Positions 1 through 12,363 of a DNA stretch of 64,000 nt are shown piece after piece (the stretch's first letter is position 1; every line of letters begins with the position of its first letter). Position numbers and translations under genes: made by a program. The notes under the pieces are model-generated. The model made no database searches. It worked only from the letters and a program-made list of their open reading frames with translations, and was not told the origin of the DNA. The stretch is from positions 27,855,491-27,919,490 of the forward strand of contig NC_088310.1 of NCBI RefSeq assembly GCF_910592395.1, in the 5' to 3' direction. Source of the DNA: Lineus longissimus. Taxonomy: Eukaryota > Nemertea > Pilidiophora > Heteronemertea > Lineidae.

Positions 1-3000
1 AAAGGATTGCTAAAAACCAAATTGGATTATGGACGGGAAGAAAAAGCTGTTCCTAAGCTTATGGCGTTCAATCCACCGCTTGAGTTTCCATGCTTGACAC
101 GTTTTAACAGGATTTTTCACAGAAGTGGAAGAATTTACTGGCTTTCGGTCAACTTCGACACCTGAGAGCATAAAGCCCAACATTCAACAAAAGGCCTAGT
201 TTTTGTAGTTTATTCAGTTATTAAAACAACATAACTTTGATCAGGCCGCCAATTTGGATGCCATCTTGGACAATGCTTTTTATTCCTTCACAAATAGGAG
301 AGTAATTTTTATTGAGATAGAACACAACATTTATTCAAATCCCATTGTTGTTGCTTTATTAATGATGCAACAAGATATTTGGCAGATTTGTACAAGTTCA
401 TTTTATTGCTCGTTTAGCACGTGATGGTTTAGAGGCGTCAGTAAACAGCCATCTATTAATTTATATCGGGCATAAATCTCAATTAGCGGAACAAGAGGAT
501 GACCAATGAGATGGCATAACCAATTGAATTAGCGCTCAGAGAAACATGGGAAAGCTGAGACAGAGAAGGGGAGAGCTATGTCTTCTCCGTCGCTACACCC
601 ATAGAGACGAATTATACCTCGGAGTAAGACCCGCTATGGAAATCCCGACGCGGTGAGGACACTATAAAATGGTAATTCTGGTCATTTCCAAGAATTTCAG
701 ATGTGGTGCCCTTGACGAATTAAGCTACAGTGGAACCCGGAAAAAAAAATTTTGGCTTTGAAAATTTTTCCAGAATTTTGAACTTATGAAAAAATTCAAC
801 TCTGAAGGATGAAAAATATTTCTCGGTTCAAATTTTTTTTCACTTTTTTGTTTTTTGCTCAAAATGAAAAAACATCATCAGCCCCAAAAGATTTTGGCTT
901 TAAAATTTTTTCAGAATTTTTAACTTAAGGCGCCTAAATGAAGCGGGCTTGATACCATATTCCACGTCTGATACTTCCCAACTAGTGATATATGCATTTT
1001 AAACCACCACAACAGTTTTGCCCACTGCTTTTGACAAATTACCGAGTTATTCACAACTAACTTCCTAATTGGTCATCGCCTAAATGATATAAATGAAATG
1101 ATTTAGATGTTCGAGTGTTTGTTTCTCTAAACCCCGGAATCACTCATCAACCAATCGTCACGATTTAGCTATCGAAAGGCGACGAGGATCTGTCGATATG
1201 TAGACCTGACTCAATACTGGTCATGGGAACGCTGAGCGACATCTCCGCATGCAGGATGATAGCAAGTCGAAGAAGTTATCGCAACGATAAAAACATCACG
1301 TTTGGTTTATTGAGTAGTAAATGTGCAGTCTACTTGTAATAAAGTGGGAGGTAAATATTTGATCCGCTGTGTTACTACAAAGACGCATGACTGTAAAATA
1401 AAGGTATCTCTCTCAGTTAGCACAGACTGTGCATAACTGTATCGCGGTTATATTGACAATAAGCACTTGTCATTCATGTATTTTTTAGAAATACTAATCA
1501 CTAGTATGCAAAACTAATTTCTTCTGGTCCGACACCTCTGCAAGGCGAAGAACTCAACCCTGTCGGTGTCAGAGATCTCTCTGCTCTGTTCTTTCAGATA
1601 ATTCACGCCGGGGCTAGCTCAGATACATTGTTTGAGATGGTTTTTGATGTTGATGGACCCCTTGCACAGACTGGTGTAGTAGAGTGTTGGTGCAATACTA
1701 TTCGTATACGTCGCCTACCATGCCACAGCCAAATTTCAATGACACTGTCACCCCTATTATGAGAGAATGCGGTCGGGCCATGTTATATCCTGGCAACAGA
1801 TCAGCCACATCAAGCTCTCCCATTGTACCAAGTAAAAAGGATGCGGCCATCTGCAAAATGTGCTCAATCAGGTTCACGTCTTTTTCAATGTGAATTAATT
1901 CAAACGCATTGTAGCCGGGCCATTAGAAAGTGCCCGTTCCATAACCCGCTCAACATTTCCGATTCATGTTTTAGCTGCACCCGGCGGCATGCCCGACCGC
2001 GACGAAATGCAATAAATGATTCTCAGATCATGGGTTATTCAACTGATTGTTTTCATTCTGATGCTCCATGAGATTGTCTTTTTTGTGAAAGGATGGCTAT
2101 GATGACGTACAAAGTTCTCAAAGTACTGGAATGGCATCTTCTAGAGTGCATCGTATGCTGGATGGATGCACATTGCATTGTGGTCGTTACGCTGTGTTGA
2201 TGATAATACCTGAGCCATGTGCTGGACCTTAGGTGAATGTACATTGTGCTTCATGTACACAGTATGCTCTATGTTTGACTCGTATGATACTGTATCTACA
2301 TGACGCGAACGATTTCTACTACAGGCCAATATCTGATACTGACCTAACCCAAATAACTGTTCACGCGCTATGTAGAACAAGACTGCGCTTCATGTATATT
2401 GGACCCTCAGCTGTACACTATCTTAGAAAGGACCACAGGACTGTCTTGACGGGACTGGCGCATACTTCAGAAACGTATTCACTCTAGGGAGGGTAGTCTC
2501 TTATTGTCTTATCCACCGTGAGAAGGAGTACTTTAATTAAGTCACCTTGATGCACAATGTCGTTGTCGATTTCTCCTCATTCCTGGCTGACTGTCCTTGA
2601 TGTTGAAGCTGTAGTGTAATTAGTTTCCTGGTGGTGTGCCCCTCCACCGACTGCGGGCCCCCAGTCATATAATTGCAATATAAGGCTCGGTCGATAACGT
2701 GATCACATTGAACAACTCGTCAGCACTTTATTGAGTTCACCCTTTAGCACTGATGGGCAATAAAGGACATTCTGGCTCCATAAGCTAGCCGTCTCTGTCT
2801 TGGCTCGAGGAAGATGGCCACGATGGACAGAAAGAAACCCATGTGATTAAAAACTGGATGGAACAGCAAAGGTTGGAAAGTTGTACGCGACTGAAGGAAC
2901 TGACAGGAACTGGTGGAGACGGTTTCCAAAGTCTCCGTCTACATATAGCTGGGATGGGTACCGCCCAACCTCTCATACCAGGCCTTTGGATTGATCCTAA

Positions 3001-3645
3001 ACTCACACAAAGTTATAAGGAGTAACAAAAGCCCTGCTATAGAAGGATGGTACATTCAAGTATTTGGGTGAAAACGAAGGATGTCTCAAGGCAGATCGAT
3101 GGGCAGAGGTGTTGTTTTAAAAACTACGTTTAACAGTCTTTAACGCCAACCAAAAGCTACTTTCACCGCGTTCTGTCGAGGCTACACTATGACGGTAATT
3201 CATCGCCCATCGCGAGGACATCCCATCACTTGGCTGGTGCATCTTCCTGCACACGCTCGAGTAGGCTGCATCAATAACTCAAGTATATCTTGAAACAATA
3301 ATGCGACTCCCATTCAGCTTGATAGTGCCACGATGTCTTTATTGGCAGCGAGGAAGATGTCGATATTAAATTTACTTCAGTCGCTCACCCATGAGCTTAT
3401 GACGATATCACTGACTAATCAAAGGCCGTCTCTAAGACACCATGGTGGTGAAGCGAAGGTACTGGCGGGAAAGGAATTCTGTCCCCAGAAAGAAAAGTCC
3501 GCAGAGGTTTGACACCGCTGATCCTTCGGACGACGCTTAAGCTGATTTGATCTGGCTGACTCAAGTGTTCATACGTCGGAGTACGATTTCAGCAACGAAC
3601 ATCTCCGGAAGTTTGAGGTGTAGAAGCGATGATGAGACATCACAA
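1..3645. other. Gene-poor intergenic or intronic stretch
   Basis: I see no supported gene here. Open frames are short, overlap on both strands and show no recognisable domain. The only clear structure is the A/T-rich direct repeat at 749-927, listed separately. The stretch could be intergenic or part of a large intron. Confidence 0.6.
749..927. repeat. A/T-rich imperfect direct repeat
   Basis: Two copies of a 37-39 bp segment lie at 749-787 and 891-927. Both begin ATTTTGGCTTT, continue through an A/T block and CAGAATTTT, and end in AACTTA. The spacer is a run of A- and T-tracts. It may be a local duplication or a remnant of an old element. No terminal inverted repeats or coding capacity are visible. 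Confidence 0.7.
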
Positions 3646-3727
3646 GACGAGGTGGCCGAGTGGTTAAGGCGATGGACTGCTAATCCATTGGGCTCTGCCC
3701 GCGTGGGTTCGAATCCCATCTTCGTCG
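3646..3727 (+). tRNA. tRNA-Ser(GCT)
   Basis: This 82-nt gene folds as a standard class II tRNA. The 5' arm GACGAGG pairs with CTTCGTC with one G-T wobble, followed by discriminator G. The anticodon stem ATGGA/TCCAT carries loop CTGCTAA, giving anticodon GCT, which reads the serine codons AGC and AGT. The long variable arm GGGC-TCT-GCCC is the hallmark of serine tRNA. The A box (TGGCCGAGTGG) and B box (GGTTCGAATCC) form the internal RNA polymerase III promoter. A T6 run begins five bases after the discriminator and can serve as terminator. No intron or encoded CCA is present. It differs from the 26.2, 35.2 and 36.6 kb copies by T for C in the 3' acceptor strand, a change shared with the 23.4 kb copy. 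Confidence 0.97.
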
Positions 3728-6700
3728 TATTTTTTGCATTGGTTAGGTTAATCAGTCATGTCAGTCCCAAGTGAAAACCTTGGATCGAGGGTTCGTCTTT
3801 GCTATTTTGCAACGGCCTGGGAATCTGCATGTGTTTTTTGTGATTTGGAACCATTTTCCATCCATGTACACTGTACATCCATGCACACAGACAAGATAAT
3901 CATGATGGTTATTGGGAGCCGCACTCTCTCCTAGATATGTTACCGCTGTGCTCATCGAAAGGCCTTTCCTCGAAATGAGTTTGCCAGCAACATTGAATTT
4001 GGGTTTGATACTAACGCCATAGACGCCAACCATAACTGACCTTTATAAGTTCACTGAATAGATCGGGCCTAAACAGGGTCAAGTGAAATGAAAACGATCG
4101 GGCCATATGCCTACAACACCAAGAAAACGGTCACATTAATGAGTCACGTGTCTTCATGTCATGATTAATATAAAATGAGCCGATTGTGATTAACCTGTCG
4201 AGACATCCCGCATCCCCCTCACCAAATTCTATAGGAATATTTTGTTTTATTTCATGGAAACCGTGTCTAAACTTCCCACTTATCACGCACATGACTCTTC
4301 CGAGGTAAATTGAAAGCTTCGAGATGCTCCATGCATTCTCATGTTTTTCTTGTTTTAATTTTCAAGCAGGTATTGATAGGAATAACACGATGATAATAGT
4401 GGGGCGTGATGGTCGGCTGCCTGCAGCTCACGGGACACTATCCATATGGCACTGGAGAGGCCGGGAGGTGAGCGGGCTGAGACCATGGGGCACCAGCCGG
4501 GCCGAGCGGGCGGGACCGTGGCACCAGCGAGGAACATATGGGACATGATTGTACCCGTTAGAGAGAGTACCCTGACATCTGAGAGCACCCGACTCGCATC
4601 TTTGCCCCCCATTGTAAAGTGATTACCCTCCGTTTAAATATATCAGGCCCGAGAGGGAAGGAGCCCCGGGCTTGGCTTAACTTGAAAGCTAAGAGAGGGG
4701 GCTTATGGAGATTTAAAAGGACCGACCCACATCATAGAGGCTGGGGATCAGTCACTCGGGAGAGTAATATAACTTAAGAAGGTTTCCCTGAGGCGCTGGA
4801 GTGAACAATTAAGAGACGAGCGGTGACAATAAAAATATCACAACGCCATTGTTCGCGGACGTATTATGTAAAGATGGAGTAGGGTCGTCTGATCTCGCTT
4901 TAAATATCTCTGAGAGAACATAATCGAATTGTGAAGCTCTTGATTTTTCAAGGCATTGGTTAAGGACGTGGTTATAAATCGCCAGCGTTAGAAAAAGCAA
5001 TTAAGCAGAAAGGTTTAAGCCATTCTCAGCTGTCGTTAACTGGCATGTGAAAATCTGGCCCCTGCTGGTAAAGGGCCGGCTTGGGGGAATCAGGGAGGGT
5101 CACATCAGATGATGGTCACTCGAGCCTGGACGGAATGCACTTGACCTCTTCTGCCCCGCCACATAATCACGTCCCATCTAGCCATTCTGTCGCATTGTTG
5201 TGGCGTTCCTGTGACGCAATCGAAGGGGAAATGTACCTGAATTGTCTGCCCGTCTCTATGGCTATTAAGGTGGATCTTGGGTGCCATATGGGATTTGTTC
5301 ACGGGGTATCTCTTGAATTTTCAAGATGACCAACCGGCTGTAAATGAGTCCTCAACGACAACGTCTACACGGTCGGCAGTTTTGCTGAAGTTTTATCTCT
5401 ATGCTGTGGTTTAACTCGATTTTACCTTAGTACCGGTGGTAGACTATTTTAAAATTATGTTGTTTTCTTCTAAAACCAATCGCGCTGAAAACGCCCCGCC
5501 AACAAACCTTGCTGTCAGTGATTGCGTGCGAAGTTGGCTTTCGCGTGATGCTGGAGGATTAAACGGCTCGGATGGCTAAACATGGAGACTGATGTCAACG
5601 TTGTTATCGAGATCGCTTTGAACATCATATAAACACGCTAATTATTCGTGAGAGAAAGGGAGGCCCATAACTCTATGACATATCATGCTGGCTTTATCTC
5701 ACCAATTACTATCATGCTGGTGATAATCTAATGGCTCGAGCTGGTAATTTGTCAAACAATTTAGATAAGCGGCGCTGGGATGGCGAAGCGGATAACGCTC
5801 AGTACTTGGTCATGATGGCAACGCGGCATGGAGAGAACCACTGCATGCGCAGATTTCAATCCGGATCAAACCAGGTCATCGTGCATGCTGTGATGTGCTG
5901 GACATCGTACATACTAGATGCCTGATGGATGACGGATCAGCTGAGGCTGGTTTGGGGTTCCAGCTAACTCAATGGCGATCGTCGGAATGGTATAATTGCT
6001 AAATAGTTTGTATTATCAAATGACAAAAAATAACGTTTCTGGACAACTCCTTCGTAACCGCTAGTTCTCATTGTGATTGGCGGCCATATTTCACCACCCT
6101 GAATATTGCATCCCTCTGGCGAGTATTTCCGCTACTGCGACAGTAACACAAAGGAAGTCGTGTTAGGATGAAGCATTCCCCCTTTGATCACTTCTGCCCG
6201 GGCTCAAGTCATCTCACATCGCCTATCACCACCTTGAAGACCCGGTCAATTCCACCCAGATCCTCGCCTAATCCGTTTAGTGCAAGACAAATAAGATAAA
6301 ATCAAATGAAGACGTTTCGCCCAACTATCTCAAGCCTTCATCAGTCGCATATTCAATTAATGAAATCTTTCACCCCGTGTTATGACTCGTAGCTCGGATT
6401 AATTCGATTCTCTTTGGGGTCTGGGATGCTGAAAGGTAACTCTTTACTGGGATGTAAGGGCAGGGTAAACATATATCCTCACTCTTCCATCCTGCCTGAA
6501 GGTCACTGTGTAAAGTAATAGAGTTGCTGATATAGGCGATCAATGTCATGAAGTACCAAGAGTAAACACTCCGGCTTTGGTGTATTTTATTTTCCAAAGT
6601 CAACATGCGAATTCAAATAAAAATCGCAGCTATGACTGGTCGGAGATGGGGGAAGGTTTGCTTAAGCTATCGTAGTGTTATAGTATTGAAATTTCCACCA

Positions 6701-7072
6701 CTATGCTTGTTCTTCCCGCAGTCATGGGTTTAGCTTGATATCAGTGATTTCTGCGCCAGGGAAATGTTATGCACGGACTGGAAAGGATTGACGATTGAGA
6801 AGAGCGTTCATGGGATCTATCGTCTATGCAGAATAATGTTACAAATGTGAGTGATATCTTGGCTAAGAAGTCAAAATGGCGGCGAAATGATGGCTGCAAG
6901 ATTTGGAGTACAAGGTATGGTAATTTTCAAAATTGCTTTTTGTTCCAGATGATTGATGATGTTTAAACCTTTCGGAATATCAATCGCTTCTCTGTCAAAA
7001 TCTCGTCAGATTAGGTGTAATACGAGATTTTCCCTGATGAATATTGTCCGTAGTCTCATCAGTTGTCAACAT
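3728..7072. other. Gene-poor stretch with a GC-rich patch
   Basis: No reading frame here has recognisable domains or convincing splice signals. A GC-rich patch at about 4412-4545 is much richer in G, C and CpG than its surroundings and could be a small CpG island or conserved element. A site AAAATGGCGGCG at 6874-6885 resembles a YY1 site. A donor-like GTATGG and an acceptor-like TTCCAG flank only about 34 bases near 6915-6948, too short for a normal animal intron. Confidence 0.55.
4412..4545. other. GC-rich, CpG-containing patch
   Basis: About 130 bp is clearly richer in G+C and CpG than the AT-rich flanks, with words such as GCCGGGAGG and GGGCCGAGCGGGCGGG. Short open frames exist on both strands, as expected for GC-rich DNA, so coding is not supported. 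It could be a small CpG island or an enhancer. Confidence 0.4.
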
Positions 7073-7090
7073 CCAACATGGCGGATGGCA
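7073..7090 (+). promoter_or_regulatory. YY1-like site, first of a pair
   Basis: The sequence ATCCAACATGGCGGAT (core around 7071-7086) matches the known YY1 core AANATGGCGG. It recurs with one change (ATCCAAGATGGCGGAT) at 7425-7440, 354 bp downstream on the same strand. In animal promoters this motif often lies just downstream of the transcription start. The open frame starting at 7117 follows it by 30 bases. Promoter function is inference. Confidence 0.35.
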
Positions 7091-7116
7091 TTTCCGGGCC
7101 CAACTGAGGATGTCCA

Positions 7117-7446
7117 ATGTTCATTACGGAGGTATCTCTTTTTATGCCTTTTGACGTAACTGAAGACATCTTGAAACCAGTGTCATCCACGTCTTCATCC
7201 CATCCTCCTCATCATTCTGGCGTCATAATATCAACATCTGCAATTTTGCCATCCGGCTGTATGTTGGTAAGTCTAATACGGTCACTTCCCGACATTCATG
7301 CCCCCCCCCCTCTGGCGCGACCTCTTCAGCCGCTCCATCCCAGTCAAGTTAATTTGGTTGTCGACTCCATTGTTGCCAGATCGTCTGCTACAACAAATCA
7401 TCCTTCCGGTTCTCCGCCGTTACCATCCAAGATGGCGGATCACTAG
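7117..7446 (+). CDS. Unrecognised small ORF, possible coding exon
   Basis: This 109-codon frame starts with an ATG about 30 bases after a YY1-like site and has an in-frame stop upstream. The peptide is rich in Ser, Pro and His with no domain I know. A strong splice donor (TTG|GTAAGT) sits in phase 0 at 7267-7272, and a pyrimidine-rich acceptor ending CTCTTCAG lies near 7327, so the middle with the C10 run could be an intron and the frame would stay open. The last codons overlap the second YY1-like site. Coding is uncertain: frames of this length occur by chance in this window. Confidence 0.2.
   Translation: MFITEVSLFMPFDVTEDILKPVSSTSSSHPPHHSGVIISTSAILPSGCMLVSLIRSLPDIHAPPPLARPLQPLHPSQVNLVVDSIVARSSATTNHPSGSPPLPSKMADH
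7301..7310 (+). repeat. C10 homopolymer run
   Basis: Ten consecutive C bases are followed by TCTGGCGCG. It could act as part of a pyrimidine tract or be a slippage-prone site. Its length may be unreliable in assembly. Confidence 0.85.
7425..7440 (+). promoter_or_regulatory. YY1-like site, second of a pair
   Basis: ATCCAAGATGGCGGAT contains the consensus core CAAGATGGCGG. The outer bases ATCC/GGAT are self-complementary, as in the copy at 7071-7086. A same-strand pair of 16-mers with one mismatch suggests duplication or constraint rather than a chance 7-mer match. Confidence 0.4.
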
Positions 7447-10400
7447 GGACCAGTTAAACGATAAAGACATCTCGAATATCTGGAACTAATTCCTGCCTAT
7501 TCATACTTTATTATGCGTGACAAGTTCTCTATCAGATTGAGATCTCGGCCAAATAACACTAATTGAATGCTTATCAGATCTTTCACGCTTCTTACCACAA
7601 TAAGATCGGTAGATAGGACACCTGATGGAGTGAATACCGCTGCAGTGCGGACAAGGCGAAGCGTGATCCTAGCCATGGTATGTTAGGCACTGATAAAACG
7701 GGCCTGTCTGACCCCGGCTGAGATTTTGATTGAGGTCAAATGGCCATTGTTGTGGTGGTTGTGATCAATACGGAACACGACAATTGATCATGATACATCA
7801 AGCCCGGGAACGACCACACACAAGATATATGATTAGGAATATGCGAAACAAAATCATACGGATTTCTCCGATTACTTCATCTTATCTTTTCTCAAACATA
7901 CAATATATGACTTTGTGAAATGTACTTTGACTGATAGATTTTGCTCAAACTGTGTTTTGTGAACCGGAAGTTGATGGTATCCCTTTTTAACAACTCCAAC
8001 CACCACTTCTGGTCGTCGCTACACTGCTGAAGGTACCATTTTTGTTATACATGATTTGAAGATGATGACATTTCTTTCATAAAGTAAAAGTGAGAGTGAT
8101 TCCAAGTCAAAAGTTTAGGAAGTTAACTTTGTAAAGGAAGTTTGTCAAATTCACCCAAGTTGAACTTATGTTACACACGATTTTTTGCAACACTGTGCAC
8201 AGGATTGCATGAAACTCAGAATGTGAAGTCAAATCTAGAGACAAGCAATGAAAAAGTTCGAACATTACGCTCAGAATCTGATTGATGTATCTTGATCTAA
8301 TTGCGCTCATAGCAAATTAAACGCCGTTTAACGCTACATTGAGTTTGCAAGATTGGAATGGTGGCACAGCGATAAAATACAATTAATTTGATGCGGTGCA
8401 GCAAACATGCAAGATCTGAAACAGAATCATCTTGTAGTCAATCTAATCTCAGTCGGGGTTGGGCTACGGGAATCCTGGATGCAATTATGTTAAAAGTGGT
8501 GTCGTCTGAGCCGGTTTGGTCGTCTGTCCCCCGGGATTATCTTCGCCCGCAGTCATGATAGCTTTAATCACGGGCGAGTCCCTCCCTTTAATCATCCAGC
8601 AATCTCTCCCTCGTGTTTTCAGCAACATCACGCGAGAATCATGCCCCTTGTGATCGTCTGCTAATGTCACTGAAGCTAATGTCGCCGAGGCTAAATATTA
8701 TTGCATGTGCGAATCATGTAAAGTGTTCTATGATCGGATGGATCTGAATGATTTGAATCCCTAGTTGATACATTGCATTGTTGTGGCGTATATCTAATGT
8801 TCAGCGGTATCTAAATGGCTTCCACCCTAACTTTACCTGAACCCGAACGATGATCATCTCTAGCGTGTATTCAGTTGTCCCGCTCAAATGAGGTGAAATA
8901 GACAATCGAGTTGGACAACATGTGCAAAGCGTAAAATCTCGGCGGTGTCATGGCGGCGGTTGCGCATCATCAACCCATTACTAATGATACGGACTCATTA
9001 AATATATTAGTGGAATTTTTATGACTGTGCGACATGCGGCAACCGGGTATTGTGACCTGACCCTACCCATTCAACCAGCACATCACACGAGATGAAAAAT
9101 CAATTTCACAATTGAAGTGATAAAGAGAGGACCAAGGGATTGAAGCCGCGCAAGGCCAGGTGTTTTTAAAAGTAGGATAACGGCCAACTACTACTTTGGA
9201 GGAATGAGTGAAAAAATTGATTTCTTTTTATTCGATCATCGACTCGCAGGCTTTCAAAAGTATAAAAGTGCACATTAGAAGTCTGAGTTTGCCTACGATT
9301 TGGGAAATTTACCGAGAGCCAAATTCAGTAGAGTCTTGTTTACCTGTATTTCGAAAGTGTGCACGCCTGTATTAAACCGACATTTGAATACCATCGTACA
9401 GCATGTACCGTCAAAAAGTTTAGAACAGTTAATGAGGCGGTATGATATCAGCGTCATCCATGCAACCTGCCGCCGTGTCATCTATTGTGTCACCAGCCTC
9501 TTCACACCAACACAAGCGGATTCGAACAATCCGAATGTTCATCAATTAAGCGCGACTTCGAAAGGATTCCATTGGTTTTGTGTTCTAATGCTTCGTCATT
9601 GATGATTCAGCCACTTTCTTCACTATACCTCCACCCACTTCAAACAAAATAAAATTGATTTTCGACCACGCTTTATCAATGGTGGGCTGCAGAAATGAAT
9701 GGAATATTTAAGTGAAAAGAGTCAAGTTGACTACAGATTTTCATATTCCTCGCTCTGACAAGCAAGTTGATAGTCCGCCATCGAAAGCTTCGTTGGTTTT
9801 TTCAAATGCGATGTTTTCTTTTGCGATGTAAACACGCTTTAAGAAACGTATAGTTTGTTCTCCAAAACCAGGAGGCTGAATGATATTAAGATAAATCGTC
9901 TTTCAGACATCAACACGATTGTGTATCAAAAATTCCGAACTAATTTTTCCATCGAAAAGCTGAGTTGGGGTTAATTTGGCCGAGCAATATTGGCTCCGAT
10001 CGAATTGCCACAACTATCATATTGCAGCGGGTGAATAGAGACCAGAAGAGCTTCCTCGAAAGGTATTTCCCCGATCCGACCCCTTCTACACCACAATGGC
10101 AGCCAGCGTGGAGGGATCAAATGAACTGCTCTCGGCATTATCTCGACTAATGGTTGTGGATTTGAGAATTTCCTAATGACTTACTCCATGAAATTTACCT
10201 CAATCGTCAAATTTCCGTTCTCTGTCAGAGTGACGGTGTGCCGGCAGCCGGTGTGTCTCAATGGGTGAGGAATTTCCCACAAAACGGTCGCGCGGATGAG
10301 CAGACGACAAAAACAATGTTCGCTATTGATGGACCATCAACTGGAATTGACTGCCACCAGGGTTAGAAATGAAGTAGGATTTCAAATTACAGGAAAACAA

Positions 10401-11331
10401 CCCGTCTGCTCGGTAATGATAGGATACAGCATCGATTTTGTTCAATCGAAATGAAAAGCAACCGAATTTCTCTCAAAGCAATTTCCAATCGTACCAATAT
10501 CTGTTGGCCGATTGATGATAAACACCGCCCGGGAGAGGATCGAATGCCATGAAATCAACGCCAGTACGAATACAAAGACGCTGGTACTTATACATGCACA
10601 AGGACTTATGCTTCGCAAATTATACTTGCCATGATATTTATTCAAATTTATGCAAACATCAACGGGATCGAAAGTAAACGCTACTAACTAAATGTCGACA
10701 TTTCGAAATAAACAAGTCTCAATCCTTTATTATACAAAACCGTAGCTTTGGTGCTACAGCAGACACGGCGTAAATAGAAAAACTGCTTTTCGCTGACGAC
10801 ACATACATGTTCGTCAGAGACAAAACATCATTGGAGTCGAGCTAACATTGGACCTTCTTTGGAACCATGGTACCACACCCAAACATGACTAAAGGGAATA
10901 GTCCACCGCAAACAAACGGTCTTCTCTCCTGGCCCCAGTAACTAAAAGTTTCATCAAAGTCTGAAACAATTCCCAGACTAGAACGAGTAATCAGTGTTAA
11001 TGAGTGATCTCCTAAACTTATTATCGCGACAAAGACAACAAATCAAAACAAAAAGAAAGTTACTCATGCTTTCCCAAGTGAATTGTTGTTATTGCTGTTT
11101 GAATTACCACAGGTAACCGATTCTGAAAGGGTCGTGTTTGTACAGCTATGTGTTGGAGAAGTTGTGGGAAAGGCCCCTTCTCCGGTATGGAACAATATTT
11201 GACTTATTTTTGCCAAAACTGAAGAGTATTGCCAATATTTGATTAGTAGGTATCATTATACATAACTGTAAGCCGTGCGCTCTTCAGCGATCTGTATCCC
11301 CTTCTATTCTCCCTCATTCCCTCTGCCCCAG
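7447..11331. other. Gene-poor stretch, possible microexon at 10229
   Basis: I see no confident gene. A 36-base open segment at 10229-10264 lies between a pyrimidine-rich acceptor (TTCTCTGTCAG) and a donor (TGG|GTGAGG). Another ATGGCGG word lies near 8946. Other open frames are short and featureless. The stretch may be upstream intergenic DNA or introns of the small gene that follows. Confidence 0.5.
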
Positions 11332-11402
11332 GGGACTATCGGCGCAGTGCTCAGTTGTGTCCACAGAAACAAATGACTGGCTGATTAGAAACTCGGGTAA
11401 CC

Positions 11403-12322
11403 ATGGATCTTGAGGCAAGTTGCTTTCAATTCTTCACCCAAGAAATCGAGTTTGTTTCACCTGGCAGAACACCAATCAACACAACCATTGTAGAAGACAT
11501 GACATATTTTCACCACCTCGGGAAACTGATGATGACAAAAAACAACCGCTATGAATTTGCTTCTTTCCTGGAGGTTGTCAACAAAAAGTTTTGCCAAGTA
11601 GCTTTTTATGTGCTCAGACGAAGAGAAAGTGATAAACCAGAGTATGTGTATACACGTGGGTGTTTTTGTCGTTAGTCCGGAGCTTAAGGGTTGCACATAG
11701 AAATGCATTTAGAACAAGTTTGCCTCATAGTACATTCCATGCTTTTTGGCGCACCATAATATCGTGGTCGTGTTTATGATCCATTTGAAGCAAGCACACC
11801 AATCAAACAACACTGTAATCAATAACTGGTTACAGTATCTTATTAGTTGTTTCTTTTTAAAATACGATACTTTCTTTTAGAAGCTACCTAAAACGTGTGC
11901 ATGGCCACGGCGACGAACATCTAATCATTGAGTTTGGCAAAGAGACGGTTAAATCAAATGTACATTTCGTGCCTGTATATATGGATTTTGGAAAGCTGCT
12001 ATTTCCTTACACAATATTGACATCATAAATCTATCATCCAAATATCAAATTTGAACATCCTCGTGTACATATTTATACAGAGCACACGGACGGCTGTGTG
12101 CATTAGGCGGCTGTGTACATCAAGTCATGATACAATGTTGTGCATAGTTTTTGCCGTGAATTGACGTATTCAGCACACTTAGTTGCTATTTAAGGGTATT
12201 TAGCATCGTTTTTAGCTTGTACAAATAATGACATATTTAGACAATGTCTACTGGAGGGGCATTTATTGCCGAAAACAAACAGACGGGATATTGGACTTGG
12301 CGAAATCATTCATATCACACAG
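11403..12322 (+). CDS. Candidate small spliced gene, product unknown
   Basis: Exon 1 (11403-11641) begins with ACCATGG, a strong Kozak context, after an in-frame stop and a 3-codon upstream ORF at 11373-11384. It ends at donor AGA|GTATGT. A pyrimidine-rich acceptor (ACTTTCTTTTAG) at 11880 opens exon 2 at 11881, which continues in exact phase. Read straight on, the frame stops at 12026-12028, giving 128 residues. Alternatively exon 2 leaves at CCT|GTATAT (11974) and joins, still in phase 0, a third exon 12216-12322 behind TCGTTTTTAG; its donor (CAG|GTCGTG) is weak. The predicted peptide has ordinary soluble-protein composition, with segments such as HLIIEFGKETVKSNV and YLDNVYWRGIYCRKQ. I see no signal peptide, membrane segment or known motif. 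A good acceptor (CCCTCTGCCCCAG) just before 11332 suggests a non-coding upstream exon. I do not recognise the family, and splicing is predicted by eye. Confidence 0.33.
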
Positions 12323-12363
12323 GTCGTGGTAGAGGAAATTTCATAAACAGTGGTCCGCATTAG

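Noticed and set aside
3547-3774. ORF containing AEWLRRWTANPLGSARVGSNP
   Set aside because: This is the translation of the tRNA-Ser(GCT) gene; the same peptide appears at the other serine copies, and its antisense form (GFEPTRAEPNGLAVHRL) on the opposite strand.
6915-6948. GTATGG ... TTCCAG pair resembling a tiny intron after an ATG-bearing segment
   Set aside because: At 34 nt it is shorter than functional animal introns, and all frames after the acceptor stop quickly.
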